Positions 1 to 8,099 of a stretch of DNA of 64,000 bases are shown one piece after another. Made by a program: the position numbers and the translations under genes. Every line of letters starts with the position of its first letter. The stretch's first letter is position 1. Source of the stretch: Triatoma infestans (taxonomy: Eukaryota; Arthropoda; Insecta; Hemiptera; Reduviidae); the NCBI GenBank assembly GCA_011037195.1, contig JAAEAF010000183.1, positions 248,001 to 312,000 on the forward strand, in the 5' to 3' direction. The notes below the pieces were generated by a model that saw only the letters and a program-made list of their open reading frames with translations, did not search any database and was not told the origin of the DNA.

Positions 1-170
1 AGAATTTTTAAACATACACATTTGTTACTTCGCAGAAACAAAAAAAAAAATTAAAAGTTACTAGATTCTTGTCTTAAATCATATACGATTTAAGCACAAG
101 AAACTAGTAACTTTTAATTTTATTTTTTTATGTTTCTCCGATGTAACAAATGTGTATGTTTAAAAATTCT
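1..170. repeat. Foldback (palindromic) MITE-like repeat
   Basis: The two ends are inverted copies: the first 30 bases, starting agaatttttaaacatacaca, reappear as reverse complement ending at 170. The complementarity continues through an A-rich/T-rich pair to a centre near 85-90 (cttaaatc / gatttaag). The left end is at the window edge, so the element or its flank may extend further. No coding capacity. The family is unassigned. Confidence 0.8.
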
Positions 171-343
171 TTCTCCACATCTTCACGACTATCTACACAT
201 ATAATAAAGCCTTGATAAAGACAGGAAACTCTATTGAAACGTTGACATAATTGAATGTTTCTTTCTTGACCGGACCTCAACAAATTTTTTCATAACATAA
301 TTCATCAGCGGCCAACAAAATACTTTTATACTAAAATTTATAT

Positions 344-420
344 CAGCGGTTCTCAAACTGTGGGGTGCGCCCTCTAGGGAAGGTGCCGTAACTTTACAAT
401 GGGGGGCGCCAAATAAATGA
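344..420 (+). mobile_element. hAT-like transposon terminal fragment
   Basis: The sequence begins cagcggttctcaaactgtgg and runs into a GC-rich ggggtgcgcc stretch. That closely resembles the terminal inverted repeat style of hAT-superfamily elements (CAGNGGTTCTCAA). I found no matching opposite end nearby, so this is a truncated end or a very short derivative. The assignment rests on motif recognition only. Confidence 0.5.
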
Positions 421-550
421 ACAAGACAAGGCATCAGATATATATTTTTTATTAATTTAAAATTTAATTAAAACGAAAGCATTAAAATAAAATATTTCTA
501 GGACTTAGATTTAATGACTAATATGTGCCTGTTTTGAAGTACACAGCAGT

Positions 551-890
551 AATAGGATCCAAAGAGAGGATCCGTAGCAGAGACACAATATAATGGGGTT
601 GATGAAGGAGAGAAATGGTCTGGTTTGAATGAAAAACAAAATATGGCTAACACTGTGTAATGTAAAAAGTGACATTGACTGCCTAGACTTTACACATGAA
701 ATGGTAGAGTGGTAAAGGGTAAGGTAAATGACACGTTGTGACTGACGAGTGAACTCATTTGAATGAACTATGTTGTATATCTATCTCCCGTCGCTGTATT
801 TATGTAGTTTCTCCCGCTCTAGTCTGAAAGAGTGGTCCTGCCATTTTTGTCTCTCTTTCTCTGTTACGGATCCTCTCTTCGGATCCTATT
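551..890. mobile_element. 340-bp MITE with 30-bp terminal inverted repeats (family T)
   Basis: Positions 551-580 (aataggatccaaagagagga...) and 861-890 (...ctctcttcggatcctatt) are inverted copies with about two mismatches. The interior has no coding sequence. It contains segments such as gactgcctagactttaca and cgtcgctgtatttatgtagt that recur near 53.2-53.5 kb and 60.2-60.7 kb. This makes it a dispersed non-autonomous family with variable ends. The superfamily is unknown and the target duplication is unclear. Confidence 0.7.
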
Positions 891-1265
891 GCACAGCCTG
901 TCCCAGGTTTAGTTTTATATTCGAGATAGTCAGTCACTATCCTTTTCTATTTGAAGTTTGTTCCTATATTAAATTTTAAAGCAGCCACAGCAGAGAAAAA
1001 CCAATTTCGCAAATATAAATTGGGTTTAAATTCCCGTGTACTAGGTTACTTTTATCTATCTTTTTATGTTATATTATACAGGAGGTGCAAAATTATTCAA
1101 GGTAAAAAAGGGGAGGGGCGCGATATTCAAAAGACCGCTGATTTATATAATATTAATTAGAATTAAATAGGTTCCCTCAAATTCCGAGTTTGAAGGAAAT
1201 CGACTGATCAGAAGTGTAACTTTAATGAACGAGTTTTTTTTTTTTTCAGTTTTTTACGAGTTTCT

Positions 1266-1450
1266 CTGTAATAGGATTCGAAGAGAGAGATCTAAACCAG
1301 AAAGAGACACACAAAATTGAGGCCAGACTCGAGAGGGAGGCTTTGTTTCTATACAGCAGGCTACTCCTACAGGAAACAGTTTTTCATCAGTTTATACTGC
1401 AGTTACAACGCGTCAGCAACCAACTACTACTTTTCTCTTCATCTAAATCT
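1266..1450 (+). repeat. Dispersed repeat F, copy 1
   Basis: The stretch around gaggccagactcgagaggga followed by a phase of ttatactgcagt matches a second copy at about 50.88-51.09 kb. Its start (aataggattcgaagagaga) resembles the terminal repeat of family T at 551, so F may be a relative of T. No coding potential. Confidence 0.45.
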
Positions 1451-1764
1451 CTCACTACCAATTTCTATATTCGTGTAATGTTCTGGCAGTTTGTGTTACT
1501 TTCTGATTATACAGTGTTCAACATTATTTCCAGTTACAGTAAACTCCCGATTATCTGGGCTCATGGTAGGGAGAGGCAGCACGGATAATCGAAAAACATG
1601 GATAATCCGAACTGTAATTATTTATTTCTAAAATACAACGTATTATACATTTTTAAGGCAGACAATTACTTTCACATGATTTGATGTATCTCTTAGTTGG
1701 CTGATCGGCCGGGGGTATCATAAGAAAAACCTAAAAAAATTTTTTTAAAGTGTTTTTTATTAAT

Positions 1765-1806
1765 GGCCCGACGTTTCGACAAACATTGTTTGTCTTCTTC
1801 AGGGGC
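1765..1806 (-). ncRNA. Hammerhead-variant ribozyme motif, family P1, minus copy
   Basis: On the minus strand the order is GCCC (stem I), CTGAAGA, one extra A, GACAAAC-AAT-GTTTGTC hairpin (stem II), GAAA, C, GTC, GGGC (stem I partner). All invariant hammerhead core bases are present. Stem III is only the palindrome ACGT without a loop, so a single strand cannot form it. Two copies could pair as a dimer. Reduced-stem-III hammerheads of this kind are known from Penelope-like elements. Activity is not shown. Confidence 0.65.
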
Positions 1807-1860
1807 TATGTCCCTAATTGAACATGTAATAGAGCACACAAATTCTGTATTTACAAGATA

Positions 1861-1902
1861 GCCCCTGAAGAAGACAAACAATGTTTGTCGAAACGTCGGG
1901 CC
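1861..1902 (+). ncRNA. Hammerhead-variant ribozyme motif, family P1, plus copy
   Basis: An exact reverse-complement partner of the motif at 1765-1806. CTGAAGA is at 1865-1871, GAAA at 1890-1893 and the presumed cleavage triplet GTC at 1895-1897. The 4-bp stem I is made by 1861-1864 and 1898-1901. Because both copies are identical and opposite in strand, a transcript through the whole palindrome would base-pair arm to arm rather than fold into two ribozymes. Confidence 0.65.
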
Positions 1903-2239
1903 ATTAATAAAAAACACTTTAAAAAAAATTGTTTAGTGTTTTTCTTATGATACCCCCGGCCGATCAGCCAACTAAGAGATACATCAGATCATTTCTAACG
2001 GCCAACAACTTCTACAATTGGATATTTTCACATGTTTAATGGTCATTATTATTGTCGTGCAAGAAAGAAATGAAAGAAAATAAGAAATTTGAAAATAGTT
2101 TAGTGAAATAATTTTGTTAATTTTAGCTAGTTCAAACAGTGTATTTTAGTGAAGGGGAAAGAGCTAGGTACTATAATTTAGGTCAATGCTACTGAAGAGA
2201 CAAAGGGACAAGTAACAGTTAGGATAAGACTATACACTC

Positions 2240-2640
2240 CCTCCAGACATACCAGCATTATTTGAAAAGATTTGAACAACAATTAGAAGGCATTCTTTCA
2301 GACAGTCTGCATTCTGCTTTTAAACAAGAACAGTCTGAAACAGACACCGAACCAGAACACTTGTCTTGCGCTCTCTTAGCATCAGTGCCAGTCATAAATT
2401 AAAACATAAGAGTGTTGCATTTAATCTAGTTAAATAATTGATTTATAAACATAATAGTTGTGATATTATAAAAGTACTTAAATTCACTTAGAGAATAATA
2501 TATTTATTTCAAAACAGTGGTGATCTTTTACTTATTTCTAATACTTTTCTCTCTTTCTCAAACATACACACAAGACCTTTACAAAACCGCTCACACCACA
2601 AGCCACTACACATCACAACACATCTATAACATTTCATTAT
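2240..2640 (+). repeat. Dispersed repeat D, copy 1
   Basis: Contains gatttgaacaacaattagaa, a run of attctttca/agaacagtctga, and a 3' part rich in 'accgctcacaccacaa' and 'acaacac' blocks. The same ordered blocks occur near 28.1-28.5, 42.83-43.16 and 57.07-57.5 kb, and inverted at 3.3-3.7 kb. It lies inside the Tigger element. No coding capacity and no recognised family. Confidence 0.6.
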
Positions 2641-2679
2641 TAAGAAAGTCTGTGATTTTGATTTGTTTGCAGGGATCTT

Positions 2680-2991
2680 TTAATGATTTTTTTTAATATC
2701 AGTTCGAATTTTTCTAAGAGCTATTATGTCGTTATACTCGAATTCCAATTTGTTGATGTATTCCAACAAAATGTCAACAGAATTCAGGGCCGTATTGTGA
2801 CTAATGCGATTGATAATTTCTTCTTCTCCACTTTCAGCTTCATTCTCTTGCTCTTCTGGTTGAATATCCGTGTCACTCACTATTTGAAAACCTCCATCAC
2901 ATGAAACATGTTCTAACCACTCCTCAATATTTTCTCTATCAACATTTTCAAATCCATCTAAATTAGCCATTAATTTACTCATTTCAGACAC
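2680..2991 (-). pseudogene. Tigger-type transposase, C-terminal remnant (103 codons open)
   Basis: The open frame encodes an acidic, helix-prone tail. It has the segment IEEWLEHV near residue 22, an Asp/Glu-rich middle (QPEEQENEAESGEEE, about 44-58) and a closing ALNSVDILLEYINKLE...LRKIRTDIKKNH block. This layout resembles the extreme C-terminus of Tigger/jerky-type (CENP-B-like) transposases, downstream of the DDE catalytic core. The DNA-binding and catalytic parts that should lie upstream toward 3240 are absent, so it is a non-functional deletion derivative. Its position inside matching Tigger terminal repeats supports the call, which otherwise rests on low-complexity similarity. Confidence 0.6.
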
Positions 2992-3294
2992 TATTTTCTT
3001 GTCTCGGGCTCGATAGAGTCCAAAAAAATCCTAGCTAAAACCAGTCCAGCTGACTTCAGATACCCCACCCCACCACCCACTTTAAACATCTAAATACAAA
3101 CACGTACAAAGCGAGCAAATATGAAAGCGAGCAAATATCTAAAAAAATACATATACATAAAATTATTTTTTAAAATTAAATTCATGCACGGATAATCCAC
3201 AAACCGGATAATCCGCACACGGATAATCGAGAGTTTACTGTATTTATCTTTCAAACCCAATCCTTACCAAATCTTTCTTATACCCATTATATTC

Positions 3295-3700
3295 TCCATA
3301 AAGTAACTGAAATGTTATTGCTGTGATGTGTTGTTGTACTGTAGTGGTAGCTTATAGTGGTGTAAGCGGTTTTGTAAAGGGGCTTGTGAGCATTTATGTT
3401 TAAGAGTCAAGTAATAAGAATAATTAAGAAAACACTGGTAGATTAAATTAAATATATTAATCTTAAAAGATATTTAAATATTTTACAATATCACAACTAT
3501 TATGCTTAATAGAACAATTGTTAATCTAGAATAAATGTTAATCTCTATCACTGGCATGAGTTTAGGATAGCGGTTCCTGAAACAAGTGTTCTGGCTTTGA
3601 AAGCAGAATGCAGACTTACAAAAGAATGCCTTTTCTTACAAAACAGTTGGCTAAGTGGCATTGTTATTTTCCTAACGGATTCCTGTGCTTTTGTCTCTTT
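3295..3700 (-). repeat. Dispersed repeat D, copy 2 (inverted)
   Basis: Reverse-complement blocks of repeat D (for example gcggttttgtaaaggggctt, and a tract matching agaacacttgt...gaaagcagaatgcagac). It lies just outside the right end of the Tigger element, in inverted orientation to copy 1. Confidence 0.55.
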
Positions 3701-3779
3701 AGCAACAATGACCTTACATTTTAGTACCTGACTCTAAAATACATAATTTTTGCCAAAATTATTTAAAATATTCATTTAA

Positions 3780-4490
3780 AATATTTTACAAAACTCCTTA
3801 TTTTTGCATTTCTTCTTCCACTACATAACCGACGGCTTTCATTAAATTTGGTATACTAACTGAACATATAGAGACATATCACTTTTGTTTGTGATCACTT
3901 TATTGCGAGAAAATTGATTTTCGAAGGGCTCTTTCGAAACTGGAAGGTCAACCTTTTCTCACAAAGTGGTTTTATATGTTAAGATTTTCCTATGGATATA
4001 ATGTGAAGACAACTACATTTAGTAAACATTAGTGGAAAGAAAGAGATTAGAAAGAAATTCTAAGTAAATATTTGTAATTATTATAACTTTTTAATAAAGA
4101 AATGTTTTGTTAAAAAAAAAAAATTCGTAAATCCACGCTCCACTAGGTATAACTTGGAATAATGAAAAAATAAAAAACGAGATGAAAGAATTAAATTCTC
4201 TGTAGAAACTGTGATATACCTTTTTTTTGTTTTTTGGCCGAAAAAAACACCCTTTGCCTAGCATTAGACTATTTAACTATACATCCATCTAAATATTAAC
4301 ACATGGGCGCTTTGGGTAACCTAAAATCGTTTGAAGTTTCTACTTCAATTCATAAGCATACATACATACACAATCACAAACACGTACACACAGATTATAT
4401 ACACACACCACAGAATTACATCTTAATAGAATAGAAAACAGTTGGCCAAACACTGTGATTAATTTTTTTTAAATCTTAAAAGCTCATATT
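3780..4490. other. Gene-free AT-rich stretch
   Basis: No supportable ORF or RNA. It holds scattered homopolymer A/T runs and CA/TA-rich tracts near 4360-4415. I recognise no repeat family here. Confidence 0.5.
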
Positions 4491-4504
4491 TTATTCTAAT
4501 GAAG

Positions 4505-5523
4505 AAAATCTGGTGTGAAACACTCACACAACTTTCTCTTACTCCAGTTCTCAAAATGATAATTGACAAATTTTATAGTTTGTGTACAAATTTAATGAAA
4601 TTCGTCGAAAACTGAAAAAACTGTTCAGTAAAAGCGCACTTCCGGTTTACTAATTTTCTTGAAACTCGGAATTTCAGCCATCTATTTATTTCTAACTAAT
4701 TATGTTTGGATGATAGAATTGTATAATGAACTAGGATAGCACTTGATGAAAATCTAACCCCACCCCTCCCCTAAAAGTGCTCTTAAAAGAAATTTCCCAG
4801 AGAAATGTTTTAGATAAAAGTTGTAGATCTTTGCATGTTTAGTTTATATACAAATTTCAAAAAAATCGTCAGAGCCATTTTTGAGAAAATTGCGAAAAAG
4901 TGAATAAATCATTTAGTAAAGTGGTAAAGTAAACGCACTTCCGGTTATCCGATTTTTTTCAAACTCGGAATTTCAACAACATATTTAATTCTAATTAACA
5001 TTATTTAGATGACAGAATTGTCTAATAAACTGAAATAGCACTTTAGATGGAAACCTAACCCCACCCCTCCCCCAAAAGTGCCCTTCAGTGCATTTTCCCG
5101 GAGAAATGTTTCTAATAAAAGTTGTAGCTTTTTGTATGTGTGGTTGATGTTTGAAGTTTGAAGAAAATCGTCGGAGCCATTTTTGAGAAAATCGCAAAAA
5201 ACTAAAAAATCAAACTAGTAAAGTGGTACTTCCGGTTGAGGAATTTTTACAGATAACGTACAGTCAGATCCCATGGTGACCTCTAAACGGAATATCAAAT
5301 TTCAACTTTCTACGATTTTTCGTTTTTGAGCTATGCTGTTCACATACATACATACACACACACACACACGGACACATGGACACACACACACACACACAGA
5401 CCATTTGCTAAAAACCACCTTTTTGGACTCAGGGGACCTCAAAACGGATATTTCCGGTGAAAACTCGATATCGAAAATTTGACACGATTACAATACTTCC
5501 TCTTACTAGGAGTACGAGAAAGT
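4505..5523 (-). mobile_element. RepA, near full-length copy A1
   Basis: The ends carry inverted copies of ACTTTCTCTTACTCC: 4531-4545 forward and 5509-5523 reverse with one change. Inside are about three tandem modules of roughly 300 bp. Each has a cacttccggt block, an 'aactcggaatttca' block, a block reading ctaaccccacccctcccc, a 'gaaatgtttctaataaaagttgtag' block and a 'ggagccatttttgagaaaat' block. A (CA)n tract lies at about 5345-5398. Beyond the terminal repeat at 4505-4530 is a small hairpin (gtgtgaaacactcacac). No coding capacity, so it is non-autonomous. RepA is the commonest repeat in the window. Confidence 0.75.
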
Positions 5524-5744
5524 AAAAAAAAATTTGGTATTTGTCTGAAAATTAAAAATAATAGTAATAACTCGTTGTATATAAACATAAGTATGGGAGT
5601 TTGTTTGTTAGTTGCTTGTAATTTTGACTGATTTGTGCTATCATAATGAATTGTTGTATGATTGCTCACAAACTTGGTAGAACCCCATATTATCTTGTAT
5701 TAAATGGTACTTTACAGGGAAGTTTAACCATTTTTCGCGAAGAA

Positions 5745-5955
5745 GTAAAGTAAGTAAAGTAATGCCTATTTTTTCATGTAGGCTTAATATCCAACTACCA
5801 AATTAGGTGTCGTGGACGGGGGCGGAAGCACCTACTTTACTATTAACATTTTGGAAACCAATATAAAATTTAGCAGGTATACGCTGGACTCGAACTGGGG
5901 TCCTCCCACTTACAAATCCATGCTCATAACCACTACACCAACACCCGCCCCTAAT
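5745..5955 (-). mobile_element. tRNA-derived SINE, family S2, copy 1
   Basis: On the minus strand the head reads as a degenerate tRNA. It has an A box like TGGTGTAGTGGTTATGAGCA and a B box like AGTTCGAGTCCAGC. A body follows ending in a T-rich/A-rich tail toward 5745. Copies at 7494-7690 and 29860-30015 share head and body. The call is a SINE rather than a tRNA gene because the acceptor stem does not close and the body is conserved beyond the head. Confidence 0.65.
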
Positions 5956-5994
5956 TTATTGTAGTATTTTTCTTAATAAACACATTATTATTAT

Positions 5995-6138
5995 TACACA
6001 CATACAGACACGCACTCACAGAACTACATATATAGGCCATTCGCTAAAAACATTTTTTCCATACTCCGGGAACCTCAAAAACATGTGAAAACTATATCGA
6101 AATAACAATCTTCCTTCTTCCTAAGCAGTAAGAGAAAG
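5995..6138 (-). repeat. RepA fragment (terminal part)
   Basis: Contains ggccattcgctaaaaac, a 'ggaacctcaaaa' block and the terminal agcagtaagagaaagta, as in the right part of the copy at 4505-5523. The LINE at 6154 inserted directly at its end. Confidence 0.6.
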
Positions 6139-6153
6139 TAATGAATAAAGTTA

Positions 6154-7476
6154 TTATTATTCCCAAAAGGGGATGGAAGTAAACCCTACGCTATCCAAAG
6201 CTCCCTCGGGCCCATATAGCTGCCCCTAAAGAATACCTACCACTGGGACTAGAATAAAAATCCAGGCCCAGGTTTTAACCATCTAAGTTTCACAACAGAC
6301 CGAACAAATCGGACCAAAACCTTAAAAGGACACAGCTTAAGATCCTCTACCGACATCCTATTCCGGCCGAAGGTCCTAAACCTAATCTCCTCACAACCCA
6401 AACAATTCGTCATCAAATGCATGGGTGTTTCCTCCTCAGTTTCACAAACTCTACAAAAAGGGTCAGGCACAAGTCCCATTATATAGAGATGTCTCCTTAA
6501 ACCACAATGCCCAGTGAGGAATCCAACCAGATACCTGAGGGAGGTCCGTGAAAGACATCGGACCCCACTACTCAAAGCTCCGTCCGGGCCCCCAATGAGC
6601 ATTTTAGACTGCCGACAACCCACTGCACTCATCCATAAGGATGAGTGCTGTGAGGTCATCCACGTCTGAAAGCCCGACAAACATGTGTCAGAAGACACAC
6701 CAACAGCAGGCTCTGGACCAATGAAAGGGAGAGAGGCACCTAATTTGGCAAACCTATCCACCTCCTCATTCCCAAAAATTCCCATATGACCTGGAACCCA
6801 GACCAGAAGCACATCCTTTAATGAAGAAAGATCTTCCAGTCTTCTAGAACATTCCAACACCAATCTGGAAGTGAAGACACATGAATTAAGCGCCTTCAAC
6901 GCAGCCTGGCTATCCGAGCAGATACAAACACCTTTTAAATTAGTGTTACGCACCCTCTCATCCAAAATGCAGCAAAGAATTGCATAAACCTCAGCCTGGA
7001 AAACGGTGGCCCACTCACCAAGAGGCGCTACCAAATGATCTCCCGTCTCAAAATAGACGGCAGCCCCAGACCTACCATCCATCCTGGAACCGTCCGTGTA
7101 GCATCGGAGATAATTCTCAGGAATCACACCAGACGGACCCAGGGTTAACCAATCTTCCCTAGAAGGCAACCTAACCCTGTAGGAATGACCAAAGACAAAA
7201 GTCTTCAAATTCCTATCAGAAGGGAAACCTGTAATGGGAATCCTTAAAAGCATCTCACGATAAATGGTAGAATGACCATATCGCTTACCCTGCCAAAAAC
7301 CTGCCTGTTTAATTCTATAACAGGCTTTCATTGCCTGGTTTTTCACCTCCACAAAAAGAGGTGGAATCCCTAACAAAGTCTCCATAGATGCGGTCGGTGT
7401 CGTCCGAAACGCTCCAGTCACCGCCAGACAAGCCAAGCGTAGGACTTCTTCCAACAGCTGCCTAGCAGATCGTGTT
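6154..7476 (-). mobile_element. 5'-truncated non-LTR retrotransposon with RNase H (lineage RH-A), copy 1
   Basis: The insertion is bounded by a perfect 15-bp target duplication, taatgaataaagtta, at 6139-6153 and 7477-7491. Read on the minus strand it ends in a short (ATA)n tail next to 6154, the usual 3' end of such LINEs. Its 5' end at 7476 is a truncation within the second half of the coding region. A damaged second copy is at 26566-27423. Confidence 0.9.
6249..7454 (-). CDS. LINE polyprotein fragment: post-RT region, RNase H, zinc knuckle
   Basis: The 401-codon frame is open and uninterrupted. Residues 1-110 are the region that follows the reverse transcriptase (RLACLAVTGAFRTTPTAS near the start, typical of I/R1-like LINEs). 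An RNase H domain follows at about 118-245. Its acidic residues are visible as YTDGS (D121), QAEVYAI (E155), SDSQAA (D181) and VPGHMGIFGNEEVD (H223, D233). A C-terminal zinc knuckle C-X2-C-X8-H-X4-C lies at about 334-351. RNase H removes the RNA strand of the RNA:DNA hybrid during target-primed reverse transcription. Reverse transcriptase and endonuclease are missing because of 5' truncation, so the start codon is just the first ATG inside the insertion. Not autonomous. Confidence 0.85.
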   Translation of the reverse strand: MEEVLRLACLAVTGAFRTTPTASMETLLGIPPLFVEVKNQAMKACYRIKQAGFWQGKRYGHSTIYREMLLRIPITGFPSDRNLKTFVFGHSYRVRLPSREDWLTLGPSGVIPENYLRCYTDGSRMDGRSGAAVYFETGDHLVAPLGEWATVFQAEVYAILCCILDERVRNTNLKGVCICSDSQAALKALNSCVFTSRLVLECSRRLEDLSSLKDVLLVWVPGHMGIFGNEEVDRFAKLGASLPFIGPEPAVGVSSDTCLSGFQTWMTSQHSSLWMSAVGCRQSKMLIGGPDGALSSGVRCLSRTSLRYLVGFLTGHCGLRRHLYIMGLVPDPFCRVCETEEETPMHLMTNCLGCEEIRFRTFGRNRMSVEDLKLCPFKVLVRFVRSVVKLRWLKPGPGFLF

Positions 7477-7493
7477 TAATGAATAAAGTTAAG

Positions 7494-7690
7494 TAACGCC
7501 TATTTTTTTTGGCAGGATTAACGTCCAGTTATCAAATTAGATGTCATACACGGGGACGAAAGCACCTACTTTATCATTAATATTTTTTAAACGAATATAA
7601 AATTTAGCAGTTATACGCGGGGCTCGAACTGAGGACCTCCTAGTTACAAGTCAAAGCTCATAACCACTACACCAACACTCATCCCGAAAG
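7494..7690 (-). mobile_element. tRNA-derived SINE, family S2, copy 2
   Basis: Same head and body as 5745-5955: a minus-strand A box around TGGTGTAGTGGTTATGAGC and a B box around AGTTCGAGCCCCGCG. It lies right beside the target duplication of the LINE. Before the LINE inserted, the two S2 copies were about 0.2 kb apart in the same orientation with a RepA fragment between them. Confidence 0.6.
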
Positions 7691-7708
7691 TAATAGGTAA
7701 ATAAAGTT

Positions 7709-8040
7709 GTTAAAATATCTACCTATAAATGAAATATTTTTAGGAAAATCAATATTTTTGTTTTTTTAACATCTGTTTCAATAATATTACTAGAATAAAT
7801 TGACCAAACTGTTGGAATCGATGACGGGATGTTATAAATCAAATTTTATCGTGACTAATGTTTCCTTATATGTTCACAGCCAAGTCGTTTCCTTACTTCT
7901 TAGTCAGATTAAACTTTGGTTATAGTATCCGGCATTATTTCACTAGTTCCGTCAATTTATTGTAGTAATATTATTGAAACAGATGTTAACACAAAATGAA
8001 TGTATTTTCCTGTAAATATTTCATTTATAGATATTTAACG
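7709..8040. mobile_element. Foldback element with about 95-bp inverted arms
   Basis: The left arm (7709-7805, including aacatctgtttcaataatat) is the reverse complement of the right arm (about 7951-8040, including atattattgaaacagatgtt), with a few mismatches. A spacer of about 145 bp lies between them. No coding capacity. Confidence 0.75.
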
Positions 8041-8099
8041 AGTAGTGTACTCATTTGTTAATCAATCTACTTGTTTTTGTTTTTTTTTACTTACGCCAT

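Larger units (their letters stand above)
1678..1990. mobile_element. Palindromic Penelope-type repeat P1 (inverted hammerhead pair)
   Basis: Two arms of about 130 bp (1678-1806 and 1861-1990) are near-perfect reverse complements around a 54-bp spacer. The outer ends read gatttgatgtatctc and gagatacatcagatc. Each arm carries a hammerhead-like core next to the spacer. The insertion lies inside the Tigger element. The arrangement matches two inverted copies of the terminal repeat of a Penelope-like element, with no reverse transcriptase or GIY-YIG domain left. Confidence 0.65.
1537..3240 (-). mobile_element. Decayed Tigger/pogo-type DNA transposon
   Basis: Left end cagtaaactcccgattatc at 1537 and right end gataatcgagagtttactg at 3240 form terminal inverted repeats. 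Both are flanked by TA (1535-1536 and 3241-3242), the target duplication typical of Tc1/mariner-superfamily elements. The terminal sequence CAGTAAACTCYCGATTATC is characteristic of the Tigger group. Only the tail of a transposase remains (2680-2991, minus), so the element lacks its catalytic domain. It also contains a foldback insertion (1678-1990) and a copy of repeat D (2240-2640). Confidence 0.85.

Noticed and set aside
205..252. Further hammerhead-like motif (ccttgataaagacag...ttgaaacgttgac)
   Set aside because: GAAACGTT resembles the 3' side of the core, but CUGANGA is absent and no stem II can be drawn. At best a very old relic.
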